A DNA stretch of 64,000 nt from Terriglobia bacterium (GTDB lineage: Bacteria; Acidobacteriota; Terriglobia; Terriglobales; Acidobacteriaceae): positions 1-64,000 of the forward strand of contig JAIQEY010000001.1 of the NCBI GenBank assembly GCA_020073565.1, read 5' to 3'. The translations under genes were made by a program, and so were the position numbers. Shown here piece after piece: positions 51,303 through 59,727 of the stretch; position 1 is the first letter of the stretch, and every line of letters starts with the position of its first letter. Under the pieces are notes generated by a model that saw only the letters and a list, made by a program, of their open reading frames with translations, was not told the origin of the DNA and ran no database searches.

Positions 51303-54106
51303 TCGTGCATCAGGTCACTTTCCAGCTTAGGCTTAAGAACGAACTCCCTAAGATCAGGAGGCCCGCCATCTCGAGTGTCGCCAAAACCGAAGCTGGCCGC
51401 AGCGCGTCCGCGCGGGCTTTCATCCACAGCCTCAACATTCTCGTAAAGTACACCCGGCTGTATGGAGTGAATCACAAGCGCACCGAAGGGCAGTTCCAGA
51501 CGACCTGGACCGAGTTGCAGCAGGCTCTGGGCGGAGATAATGGTTTCCTGCTCGGCGTCTCGGACAACAAACTTCTGCTCGACGGTGTCCCGCTCAGCAC
51601 CGGCCAGGCCGAGCGTAGCTTCGCGCAATTGTTGACGGCGGCCGGACTGGCCAGCATTCATTTCTCGAACAAGGTTACGCTCGACGACTTCACCCGCCTG
51701 GTGCGCGCTTTCGCCATGGGCGCCTCCAAGGCCCAGGATTTCGCCAAGCAGATCAAGGAAGCGCTGGGCGACAACAAGAATTCTTCCATCCGCATCAACG
51801 AAGTGAAATTCGTCGCGGCCGATCCGGCCACGGGAGAAATCTCGATCGCGGCCCAGATCGCCGCCCAGTCGCTGGGGCCAGAGTTCAAGCAGTGGCTGAA
51901 CGATCCGCAGAAACTACTGCAGCTGATTGCAGCCGCACAGGGCGCAAATTCCGGAGGCCCAGGCCAAGCTGGCGGCGCTCCGCTGGGCAGTGTTCCCACA
52001 GTTCCGATTCCCGGTGGCGGCGGCGACGGCGCTGGTGGGAGTGGCGGTGGGGCCGCAGGCCCAGGAAGCGGACGCGGCGGCAGTGGTGCAGCCTGGAAAG
52101 GCGGCGTCGTTCCGCTACAAGAAGAGGAAGTGATCCAGACCATTCGCCTGCTCACGCATTTCGGCCAGGCCATGCAGGATCCCAACGCATCCCCTGAAAA
52201 TCTTAAAGTTGAACTCAGCAAGGCCCCGGAAAGCGCCAAAGTCAACCTGGCTGGCCTGCTCGAATCGCTGGCGTCGCAGGTTTCGCACGACGAGGGCAGC
52301 GACACGCCGCTGCTGATGAAGGCCGCCGAGCACATGGCGATCAAGTTCGCCCTCGACCGCTATCAGAAGGGCGAAGTCAAGGTCAACGCCGTGCACCAGA
52401 TGATGGAGCACATGAGCCGGCAGATGGACACGCTGCGTCAGATCCTGCGGGTTCAGGAAGACAAGATGTCCAAGGCCGGCATCCTCATCGAATCCCACGC
52501 CGACATTCTGGATCGCATGTTCTGGGCTGAGGTTCCGGAAGCGGGCAAGAAAAGCGTTCTGCTCTCTGGGGAGGCCGCCTGTGTCCCCCCCCGCAATATC
52601 CGCCAGTTCGTTGAAGTGCTGCTGGAACGCGGCGACCACGAACTAGCGGCAAAAATCCTAATGAACTACTGCGGTTGCCTGGAGGCGAAGGACGCGGAGC
52701 CCCGGCGCAAGACCGCCATCGGCCTTTCCCAAATCGCGGACCTGTACGCCAACGCGACCGATGAAGTCATGCCCAGCGCCATCGCTCTGATGGGTGAGAA
52801 GCTGGGAAAGGAAAACGACCCGGAGATTCAGAGCCTGCTCAGTGCCGCCTTCACTCGCTTTGGCCAGGAAGCCTGTACCCGCAAGAAATATAAGGCGATT
52901 GCCGAAGTCTGCTCCTCGCTCGATCAGATCGCTCAGGAGCGGCCGGTCATGGTTCAGGACTTGCGCTCCCGCATGGGCATCGAGAACCGCTTGCCCGAAA
53001 TGATCGAAGAGGCGATCAACGAGACCCACGTTCCTGAGGAACTCGTCAACGTCCTACAGCAACTTCCCAAAAACGCGGTCGAACACCTGGCCGACCGGTT
53101 CTTCCGCTCCCAAAAGAGAGTCGAATGCGATCGCATCGTGGAGCTGGTCGGGGAACTGGGACAGCCCGGGGTCGCTGATTTGCGCGAGATGTTGCGCGTC
53201 GGCCAGCCACGGCAGGCCGCCTCCGTCGTGGGCTTGCTCAGCCGTCTGGCCGTCACGACGCTGCTCGAACTGCTGCCCTCGCGCATGTCCGAGTTTAATC
53301 GCTTCTATCAGGACGTTATCGTACGCCAGGTCGCGTACGGCGCTGCTCCGGATCGCGGACGCACACTGTTGGAATTGCTCGAACTGCTTGATTCTTTGAT
53401 TTTGCCCGAGGCGATCGACGAGATCGGTATGAGCCTGGACCGCAGCGCCAGCTCCAGCCTGATTGCGCTGGCCACGGCCGGCGAAGCTCGCAACCGTCCA
53501 CCCTTCGTGCAACTGAAAGCCGTCGAATCCCTGGGACGCTTGCGCGAGACCGAAGCGGTTCCGGTGCTTCGCTCGATCATGGAAGACAAGAAGATCTGGG
53601 GATACAGCCAGCACCGCGAGCTGCGGATTGCAGCGGCGCAGGCGCTCTCGAAAATCGATCCCCGCTACGGCGCGCAAGCCCTGGGGGACAGCGGTTTGGA
53701 ATCGGCCGAACTGGCGATCGCCCCCCTCGATCCGGCTCCGGCGTGCCCTTGGGTCCGGCAACGCCGCTATGATCGTATTGTTCTGCCGCGCACCCTGAAC
53801 GCGACGCTTTCCAGTTCCTGGGGAAAATCGAATATCGTGATGCGCGAGATGAGTCTGGGTGGCGGAATGGGTACGCGCAGCGACAACCTGCGCGTCGGCT
53901 CCGAAGCCAATGTTGAGATCTCACTCGGGGTGAAGAAAATCCGCGGCCAGATCCTGTTACGCCGCGCCCGGGTGAACGAGATCGGCTTCGAGTTTGTCAG
54001 CATGGACCTCGACAGCCGCCACCGCCTGCGCCGCGTCCTGATGGAAGCCCTGGAGAAGGCCCCTGGCAATGGTCCCGACACCTGGGACGGCGAACGCAAA
54101 GGGTAG
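51303..54106 (+). CDS. Large HEAT-repeat protein with C-terminal PilZ domain
   Basis: A cytoplasmic protein of about 930 residues. An N-terminal domain (HSLNILVKYTRLYGVNHKRT and a KFVAADPATGE block) is followed by a Gly-rich low-complexity linker (about residues 210-270 of the mature frame), a long helical HEAT-like region, then a PilZ domain at the C-terminus. PilZ signature residues are RQRRYDR and MREMSLGGG, the latter with Glu in place of the usual Asp/Asn, so c-di-GMP binding is plausible but not certain. Start is unclear: GTG 51303 is given; AGGAGG at 51356-51361 points to an ATC codon at 51368. Partner unknown. Confidence 0.72.
51356..51361 (+). promoter_or_regulatory. Strong Shine-Dalgarno without a standard start codon
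   Basis: AGGAGG lies six bases before an in-frame ATC (51368-51370). No ATG, GTG or TTG in this frame is near it. Either a rare ATC start is used or the site is fortuitous. Confidence 0.45.
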
Positions 54107-54112
54107 AGCAGG

Positions 54113-54143
54113 CTCTAGGCTCTAGGCTTTCGGCTCTCGCTGC
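54113..54143. repeat. Word-like repeat half (GGCTCTAGG vocabulary)
   Basis: Tandem GGCTCTAGG, GGCTTTCGG and GGCTCTCG units just after the PilZ gene stop, the same vocabulary as 17285. No inverted partner in this gap. Confidence 0.6.
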
Positions 54144-54204
54144 TCCCCGCCTTAATGCTCACCCACTGTAGAGACACCGCTTGCCGCGTCCGGGCTGGGG
54201 CAAG

Positions 54205-54227
54205 AAAAAAGGCCTGTCTCTCGAGGC
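54205..54227 (-). terminator. Weak terminator candidate for the atp unit
   Basis: On the minus strand GCCT and AGGC (54227-54224 and 54215-54212) form a short stem followed by six T residues (54210-54205). Stem is only 4-5 bp. Confidence 0.4.
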
Positions 54228-54262
54228 AAAGGCTCTTCATGAATCCTTATTCATAACGAGCG

Positions 54263-54298
54263 GGTGCCCCACTCATCGCCCACTTTGCGATGAGTGGG
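54263..54298. repeat. Palindrome of the GTGCCCCACTCAT family
   Basis: CCCACTCATCGC (54268-54279) pairs perfectly with GCGATGAGTGGG (54287-54298), loop CCACTTT. Preceded by GGGTG, so GGGTGCCCCACTCAT is shared with 39468-39486 read on the other strand. Confidence 0.78.
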
Positions 54299-54319
54299 TC
54301 CCGATAATGTTCGAGCGCC

Positions 54320-54631
54320 TTACGCGACTTTCACGAAAATAATCACGAGCGTGAACAGCACCAACGACTCGATAAAGGCCAGCCCCAGAATCAGCGCCAC
54401 CTGAATGCCGGCGCGGGCGGCCGGATTGCGCCCAAGCGCTTCGCACGCCGACGATGCTGCACGCCCCTGGCCCTGGGCTGCCAATCCGGCAGCGATGGCG
54501 ATCGCGAATCCGGAAGTAATTGCCACCCAGGGGGTGGAACCCGCTGCGCCTCCGCCGGTCTGCGCGAACGCCGGCACAGCCAGCAGCGAAGCCATCATCA
54601 TCACAAACAACAACATCACGATTTTCCGCAT
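54320..54631 (-). CDS. atpE: F0 ATP synthase subunit c with signal-peptide-like extension
   Basis: A 103-residue proteolipid. Residues 1-24 look like a cleavable signal peptide (FMMMASLLAVPAFA-like, cut before QTG). The two helices carry GLAAQGQGRAAS (with a Gln near position 32 of the mature core) and the essential Glu in GLAFIESLVLF, with the loop GRNPAARAG. Gln and Glu-Ser match two of the ligands of sodium-binding c rings, but the Thr and Tyr are Leu and Phe, so ion choice is unresolved. Last gene of the minus-strand unit; atpF is not next. Confidence 0.93.
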   Translation of the reverse strand: MRKIVMLLFVMMMASLLAVPAFAQTGGGAAGSTPWVAITSGFAIAIAAGLAAQGQGRAASSACEALGRNPAARAGIQVALILGLAFIESLVLFTLVIIFVKVA

Positions 54632-54708
54632 CTGTTTCTCCTTATGAATTGCCCCAGTGGGTGGTTGACGCCGTGCTCGAGTGAGCCAGCGCCCTCACGC
54701 TGAAAGGC

Positions 54709-54745
54709 TAGTTCCCAGTTCTCAGAACAGTTCTCGAGCACTCTC
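54709..54745. repeat. Word-like repeat half (CAGTTCTCAG vocabulary)
   Basis: TTCCCAGTTCTCAGAACAG and TTCTCGAGCACTCTC units between atpE and atpB, related to the element at 23522. Short inverted pairing CAGTTCTCAGAACAG. Confidence 0.55.
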
Positions 54746-55501
54746 TTAGTGCTCATGTGCCGTCGCCTCTCCAAGATAAACGCAGGCGAGCAGCACAAAA
54801 ATGTACGTCTGAATAAACGACACACCGATGTGCAGGCCTTCGAACACAATCGGGATACCCAGCGGCACCAGTGAGAAAAATACCAGGGTGACCATTTCAC
54901 CCGCAAACATGTTCGCAAAAAGACGGACGGTCAGCGACAACACGCGAGCCGTGTGACTAAAAATCTCAATCGGGAACAACAGAAACGGCAACAACACCCG
55001 GACAGTCAGGGGCATGCCCTCTTGCGGCCCGATAAAGTGCTTCAAATATCCGATGGGCCCGTTCTCTCTCACACCGTAATAATGGTAGTAAAACCATGTG
55101 AACAGCGCGCAGCCCAGCGGCACCATCGGCACCGCCGTCGGTGATTCCAGACCCGGCACCACCCCAAGCAGATTGCAGGTCAGGATGAACAGCCCCAGCG
55201 CGGTGAGATAGGGCACGAACTTTTCCGGATGATGCGAAATCGTCTCGCCCGCCAGGTTATTGACGAACCCGTAGATGCCCTCCATGGTGTGCTGCAGCGC
55301 GCCCGGCCGCTCGACCGAAAGCCGCATGCGAACGGCGATGAAGAAGATCGTCAGCAGGAGCACCACCAGAATTTCCATGGCAACAGCATTCGTGATGGGC
55401 GTGGCAGGGTGTTTCGGATGAATGTGCAGCCGCAGCAGCAGCGCCAGTACAGGCGCGCCGAAGAGACGGTTGAGGAATGCGGTAAAAGCCAGTTGCTCCA
55501 T
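54746..55501 (-). CDS. atpB: F0 ATP synthase subunit a
   Basis: A 251-residue membrane subunit forming the proton half-channels. The key Arg is in LTVRLFANMFAG and the C-terminal helix YIFVLLACVYLGEATAHEH holds the usual charged residues. Early helices are at about 40-60, 95-115, and 120-140. Co-directional with the upstream AtpI-type genes and downstream atpE. Confidence 0.95.
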   Translation of the reverse strand: MEQLAFTAFLNRLFGAPVLALLLRLHIHPKHPATPITNAVAMEILVVLLLTIFFIAVRMRLSVERPGALQHTMEGIYGFVNNLAGETISHHPEKFVPYLTALGLFILTCNLLGVVPGLESPTAVPMVPLGCALFTWFYYHYYGVRENGPIGYLKHFIGPQEGMPLTVRVLLPFLLFPIEIFSHTARVLSLTVRLFANMFAGEMVTLVFFSLVPLGIPIVFEGLHIGVSFIQTYIFVLLACVYLGEATAHEH

Positions 55502-55507
55502 TACGAT

Positions 55508-55580
55508 AAAACCAACTGCGAGCCTTGGGCTACGAGCTTGAACCTTCTGGCTCGAAGCGCGCGGGTCGTAGCTCGTAGCT
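55508..55580. repeat. Word-like inverted repeat (GCTACGAGCTTG vocabulary)
   Basis: CTACGAGC (55530-55537) pairs with GCTCGTAG (55571-55578). The right end runs into the stop of the preceding AtpI-chain gene (TGA 55582-55580 is the start of TGAGCTACGAGC on the minus strand). Confidence 0.7.
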
Positions 55581-56020
55581 CAATTCCGCCGAAAAGCCGC
55601 GTACGCCTCGATCCCGGCCTCCAACATCATGGCCGCGACTGGCAGGCACAAGCCCCACAGGAAGCCACGAAAGGCCAACGCAGAACCTTTGAATATAGCA
55701 TAGGCAACGACTGCCACCAATCCGTAGCGCATAAGGAAACGCAGCACGATCCTGCGTCCCTTCTCCTGACTGTGCTGATTAACAATGCGCTCGGCAAGGC
55801 TTTCCACACCGCGGGCCAGAGCAAGAAAATTGATGTAGGAAACCGCTGCTCCCGCGGCAAAACCAATCGCGCCCGCCCAGCCGTAGAACCGGAACGCGGG
55901 CACGAGCAGCACGACGCTCGCCACCAGCATGATGCGGAGCATGCGCGGCATCACGCGCGCATAGATCGACTCCAGACGCACATCCGATGCGGGTGTTTCC
56001 GAACTCCCCTGCTCATTCAT
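55580..56020 (-). CDS. ATP synthase I-chain protein
   Basis: A 146-residue protein with four hydrophobic helices (about 25-45, 50-68, 95-112, and 120-135) and a charged N-terminus. It belongs to the ATP synthase I-chain type and lies between the AtpZ/AtpI-like gene and atpB. Such proteins help assemble the c-ring or import Mg or Ca. It overlaps the upstream gene by 8 bases and shares its stop with a word-like element. Confidence 0.78.
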   Translation of the reverse strand: MNEQGSSETPASDVRLESIYARVMPRMLRIMLVASVVLLVPAFRFYGWAGAIGFAAGAAVSYINFLALARGVESLAERIVNQHSQEKGRRIVLRFLMRYGLVAVVAYAIFKGSALAFRGFLWGLCLPVAAMMLEAGIEAYAAFRRN

Positions 56021-56246
56021 CTTTGGAAGCGCCCAGCGCCATGCGAATCATCTGCGCGAATCCCACCACCGCGCCAAACAGCAAGCCCACCAGGTAGAGC
56101 CACCTGGTGTGGAGCCAGTAGTCCAAAAGTTTGCCGAGAAAGAAGCCGAGCAGAACTGCGGCAGGAATAATGAATCCGATTTCCGAGTAGTGTGCGAGTG
56201 AGACGAGCGGATCTTTCTTCTCGGAAGGCTTCGGCGGAAGGGGCAT
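56013..56246 (-). CDS. AtpZ/AtpI-family membrane protein
   Basis: A 77-residue two-helix protein (about 23-42, GFIIPAAVLLGFFLGKLLD, and 50-68) of the PF09527 type that lies first in many atp operons. Known AtpZ/AtpI proteins aid ATP synthase assembly. Overlap of 8 bases with the I-chain gene suggests co-translation. Confidence 0.8.
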   Translation of the reverse strand: MPLPPKPSEKKDPLVSLAHYSEIGFIIPAAVLLGFFLGKLLDYWLHTRWLYLVGLLFGAVVGFAQMIRMALGASKDE

Positions 56247-56312
56247 GCGGAGATTCTAAATCAGCTGCGAGCAGGCCAGCCGTGGGCGAGAACCTCGAAC
56301 TGTGAGACTGCA

Positions 56313-56338
56313 GATCCCTCGCTCCGCTCGGGATGACA
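56313..56338. repeat. Palindromic box (GATCCCTCGCTCCGCTCGGGATGACA type)
   Basis: ATCCC/GGGAT with loop TCGCTCCGCTC, followed by GACA. A second copy, TCCTTCGCTTCGCTCAGGA plus TGACA, is at 61882-61905. Confidence 0.7.
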
Positions 56339-56364
56339 ATCCTGTAGGAGACGTGCCCTCTTTG

Positions 56365-56390
56365 GCTATGCTCGTAGCTCGCGGCTCTAC
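56365..56390. repeat. Word-like repeat half (GCTCGTAGCTCGCGG vocabulary)
   Basis: CTCGTAGCTCGCGGCTCTA abuts the nuoN stop codon (TAG 56389-56387). Same vocabulary as 14021 and 61917. Confidence 0.6.
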
Positions 56391-57931
56391 TTCAACATCG
56401 CCGCCGCGTGTGGGGTTTGCGCGATCCCCAGCGACCAGTTCACGCTGCGGATGAAGGGCTCGGGATAGACTCCGATCACGATGGTCGCGAGCGCGGTGAT
56501 TCCAAGCGCGGCGCGCATTCCCAGGCTGATCGGCAACCGCTCCGCCTCCATTGACTCGCGCATGAACATCGCATTCGCAATCTTCAAATAGTAATAAAGA
56601 CCGAACAACGCGTAGAACACGGCGGCCGCAGCGAGCCAGTAATGCTGGCTTTCGATCAGACTGAGGAAGATGTAGTACTTGCCCAGAAATCCGGCGGCGG
56701 GCGGAATACCGGCGAGCGAGAGCAGGAAGAGCAGCATCAGCACAGCCTCGAGCGGCGCGCGCGAGTAAAGCCCGGCGATATCATCCAGTTCGTCGCCAAT
56801 CACGTTGCGGTTGCGCAGCGAGGTGATCACTGCAAACGCGCCCAGGTTCATAAACGTGTACACCAGCAGGTAAACCAGGATGCCTTTAAAGCCGTCAATG
56901 AAGCCGGGGCTGTTAGGCGCGGATGTCCCCATGGCCACAAACGCGAGCAGCATGTAACCGACATGCGCGATCGAGGAGTAGGCGAGCAGGCGCTTGGTGT
57001 TCGACTGGGTGAGCGCAGCGAAGTTCGCACCCGTCATGGTCGCGATCGAGACGAACACGATCACTGGCGTGTAAGTCGCGCGCAGCGGATACAGTCCCAG
57101 CACGACCATCTGACCGCCGACAATAAAGATGGGGTACCCCAGGATGCGCAGCAGCATCGCCCACGCGGCCGCCTTCACCGCCACCGACATGAATCCGGTG
57201 ATGCAGGTCGGCGCGCCTTCATAGGCATCGGGCGCCCACTGGTGAAACGGAATCGCCGCGATCTTGAACAGCAGGCCGACCATGGTGGTGAGCATGGCGA
57301 TGATCACCACCGGGTCATGCGGATTGCGAGCCGAGACCGCGCGCGCAATGTTCAAGAGGTTGGTGCTGCCCGACAGCCCGTAAAACAGCGAGAGGCCGTA
57401 GGCAAAGATGCCGGACGAAAACGCTCCCAGCAGCAGATACTTCAGGGCCGCTTCATTCGACCGCCGGTCGCGCCGCAGAAAACCCACCAGCACGTAGGTC
57501 GAAATCGCCATCAGTTCCAGGCCAATGAAAATGAGTACGATATCGATGCCGGCGGCCATGCACATCATGCCGATCACGGAGAGCAGCAGCAGCGCGTAGT
57601 ATTCGCCGTGATGTTCGTTTTCGACGTCGAGATATCTCACCGACATCAGAATGGCAATCCCCGCACCCGCCAGGAACAGATACCAGAAGTAAATGGCGAA
57701 GCGATCAACCAGCAGCGAATTCAAAAATCCTATCGCGCCACGTGGAAACAACGTCTGAATCTGCCACACGCACAAGGCCGAGAACAGCACGCCCACGAAC
57801 GCCCCGACCGCATTCATCCACTTCCACTCGCGCGGAATCATCAAGTCGATCATCAGAATGCCGAGCGCAAAAATGCCCAGTTCCACCATGGGCAGCATGA
57901 GCCGGTATTCAACGGGCGAGAGGCCGAGCAC
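56387..57931 (-). CDS. nuoN: NADH-quinone oxidoreductase subunit N
   Basis: A 514-residue antiporter-like subunit of complex I with about 14 helices. Conserved residues include FIGLELMAISTYVLVGF and KIAAIPFHQWAPDAYEGAP. GTG start 57931 overlaps the nuoM stop by one base (TAGTG). Pumps protons together with NuoL and NuoM. Last gene in the nuo order. Confidence 0.95.
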   Translation of the reverse strand: MLGLSPVEYRLMLPMVELGIFALGILMIDLMIPREWKWMNAVGAFVGVLFSALCVWQIQTLFPRGAIGFLNSLLVDRFAIYFWYLFLAGAGIAILMSVRYLDVENEHHGEYYALLLLSVIGMMCMAAGIDIVLIFIGLELMAISTYVLVGFLRRDRRSNEAALKYLLLGAFSSGIFAYGLSLFYGLSGSTNLLNIARAVSARNPHDPVVIIAMLTTMVGLLFKIAAIPFHQWAPDAYEGAPTCITGFMSVAVKAAAWAMLLRILGYPIFIVGGQMVVLGLYPLRATYTPVIVFVSIATMTGANFAALTQSNTKRLLAYSSIAHVGYMLLAFVAMGTSAPNSPGFIDGFKGILVYLLVYTFMNLGAFAVITSLRNRNVIGDELDDIAGLYSRAPLEAVLMLLFLLSLAGIPPAAGFLGKYYIFLSLIESQHYWLAAAAVFYALFGLYYYLKIANAMFMRESMEAERLPISLGMRAALGITALATIVIGVYPEPFIRSVNWSLGIAQTPHAAAMLK

Positions 57932-59619
57932 TAGAATTTCCCTTTCGATTTCGCGGCACGAGCCGCGTGCACCGGCTTGGTAACGGGCGCGGGTGGCACG
58001 GCTACGGACGTGGGCGCCGGCGGCACCGGAGCCGCTACAGCCGTGGCTTGCGCGTTCACAGTCGCTTTGGGATATCCCGGAATCGGATAGCCCGGACGAA
58101 CCGTCTGCACAATCTGGTTCACCGGCTGTTCGAGAATCTGGAAAAACGGCTTCGGATAAAGTCCGATCCAGAACGCTACGATCACCAGCGGCACGAACGT
58201 GAGAATTTCGCGCGGCGTCAGGTCATGCAGCTTTTCGTTTTTCGGATTCGTAACGGTGCCAAAGAAAACGCGCTGGTAAAGCCACAGCAGATACGCGGCC
58301 GCCAGCACCACGCCCGGCGACGCCCACGCCGCCCACTTCCAATTCTCAGTAAACGTTCCCTGCAGGATCGTGAACTCGCCTACGAAGCCATTCAGCAGAG
58401 GCAATCCCATCGACGACAGAAACATGATCATGGTGATGGTGGCGTAAACCGGCATGACGTTCGAAATGCCGCCGTACTCCGCGATCTCGCGCGTGTGCCG
58501 CCGCTCATACAGAATGCCGACAATCAAGAAGAGTGCGCCCGTCGAAATGCCGTGATTGATCTGCTGCAGCACCGATCCGCTCAGTCCCGCCGGGTTCAGC
58601 GCGAAGATGCCGAGCGTGCAGAAGCCCAGGTGGCTGACCGACGAATACGCCACCAGCTTCTTCATGTCCTTCTGCATGAGCGAGACGAGCGCGCCATAAA
58701 TAATGCCGACCAGCGAGATACCGATCATCCACCCGCGAGTCGTCACATTCAGAAACGTAGCCGTACTGGAGAGCACCTGCGGGAAAAACGGCAGCGAAAA
58801 GCGCACGAACCCGTAAGTACCCATTTTCAGCAGAACGCCCGCCAGAATCACCGAGCCTGCCGTGGGCGCTTCCACGTGCGCGTCCGGCAGCCAGGTGTGA
58901 AACGGGAACATCGGAACCTTGATCGCAAATCCCAGGAAGAACGCAAGGAACAACCAGATCGCGGCATGGAACGGAATCTGCGGAGCCGTCTTGTAGAGTT
59001 CCGGAATGCTGAATGTGAATACGCCCGTGACCGTGTGATGGTGGAAGTAGAGAAATAAGATACCGAGCAGCATCATCACCGAGCCCAGCAACGTGTACAG
59101 GAAGAATTTGATCGCAGCGTAAAGCTTGCGCGGCCCGCCCCAGATGCCGATCAGCAGATACATCGGCACCAGCATCGCTTCCCAGAACACGAAGAAGAGG
59201 AAGAAATCGAGCGCCATGAAGACGCCCAGCATGCCGGTCTGCAGCACCAGGAACCAGATGTAGTATTCCTTCACGCGGTTCTCGATCGCCGTCCACGATG
59301 AGAGGATCGAGACCCAGCCCAGCAGCGTGGTCAGCATGATCAGGAGAAACGAAATGCCGTCGATGCCAAGGTTGTAACCCGCGCCAATCGAGGGGATCCA
59401 GTTGTTCACCGAACCTTCCAGGAACTTGAACTGCTGTGTGGCGTCGAACCGTTGCGCCCAGAACATCGGCACCAGCGGGATCGAAATCAGGCAGCCCGCG
59501 AGCGCGAAGATGTTCGCAATCCAACGGATCGCGTCCTTGTTCTCCTTGGGGACAAACAGGAGAACGAACGCGCCCACCAGCGGCGTGAAAAGGATGATCG
59601 AGAGTATGTGACTCTGCAT
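57931..59619 (-). CDS. nuoM: NADH-quinone oxidoreductase subunit M with Pro/Ala-rich tail
   Basis: A 562-residue antiporter-like subunit of complex I. The family motifs VFWEAMLVPMYLLIGIWGG and FLGFAIKVPMFPFHTWLPDA are present. The last 50 residues form a low-complexity Ala/Pro tail (AAPVPPAPTSVAVPPAPV) ending in a Lys-rich end, longer than most NuoM proteins. ATG 59619 is the start that matches the family; the longer frame includes repeat-derived residues. Confidence 0.95.
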   Translation of the reverse strand: MQSHILSIILFTPLVGAFVLLFVPKENKDAIRWIANIFALAGCLISIPLVPMFWAQRFDATQQFKFLEGSVNNWIPSIGAGYNLGIDGISFLLIMLTTLLGWVSILSSWTAIENRVKEYYIWFLVLQTGMLGVFMALDFFLFFVFWEAMLVPMYLLIGIWGGPRKLYAAIKFFLYTLLGSVMMLLGILFLYFHHHTVTGVFTFSIPELYKTAPQIPFHAAIWLFLAFFLGFAIKVPMFPFHTWLPDAHVEAPTAGSVILAGVLLKMGTYGFVRFSLPFFPQVLSSTATFLNVTTRGWMIGISLVGIIYGALVSLMQKDMKKLVAYSSVSHLGFCTLGIFALNPAGLSGSVLQQINHGISTGALFLIVGILYERRHTREIAEYGGISNVMPVYATITMIMFLSSMGLPLLNGFVGEFTILQGTFTENWKWAAWASPGVVLAAAYLLWLYQRVFFGTVTNPKNEKLHDLTPREILTFVPLVIVAFWIGLYPKPFFQILEQPVNQIVQTVRPGYPIPGYPKATVNAQATAVAAPVPPAPTSVAVPPAPVTKPVHAARAAKSKGKF

Positions 59620-59628
59620 AAGTTCAGC

Positions 59629-59723
59629 TTCTAGCTTCTGGCTACTAGCTTCTAGCAAGCGCTACTGGCTCGCGCTTTGCGCTGGTTCTGCTTGCTAGAA
59701 GCCAGTAGCTAGTGGCTAGTAGC
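59629..59723. repeat. Word-like inverted repeat (CTTCTAGCTTCTGGC vocabulary)
   Basis: GCTTCTAGCAAGC (59648-59660) is the reverse complement of GCTTGCTAGAAGC (59690-59702), 13 bp perfect. Flanks on both sides are tandem TAGCTTCT and GTAGCTAGTGGC units. Lies between nuoL and nuoM, so transcribed. Confidence 0.82.
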
Positions 59724-59727
59724 TGCG

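Noticed and set aside
56642..59058. Two plus-strand frames of 430 and 363 codons opposite nuoN and nuoM
   Set aside because: They are rich in Arg, His and Gln, have no domain, and lie wholly antisense to clear nuo genes.
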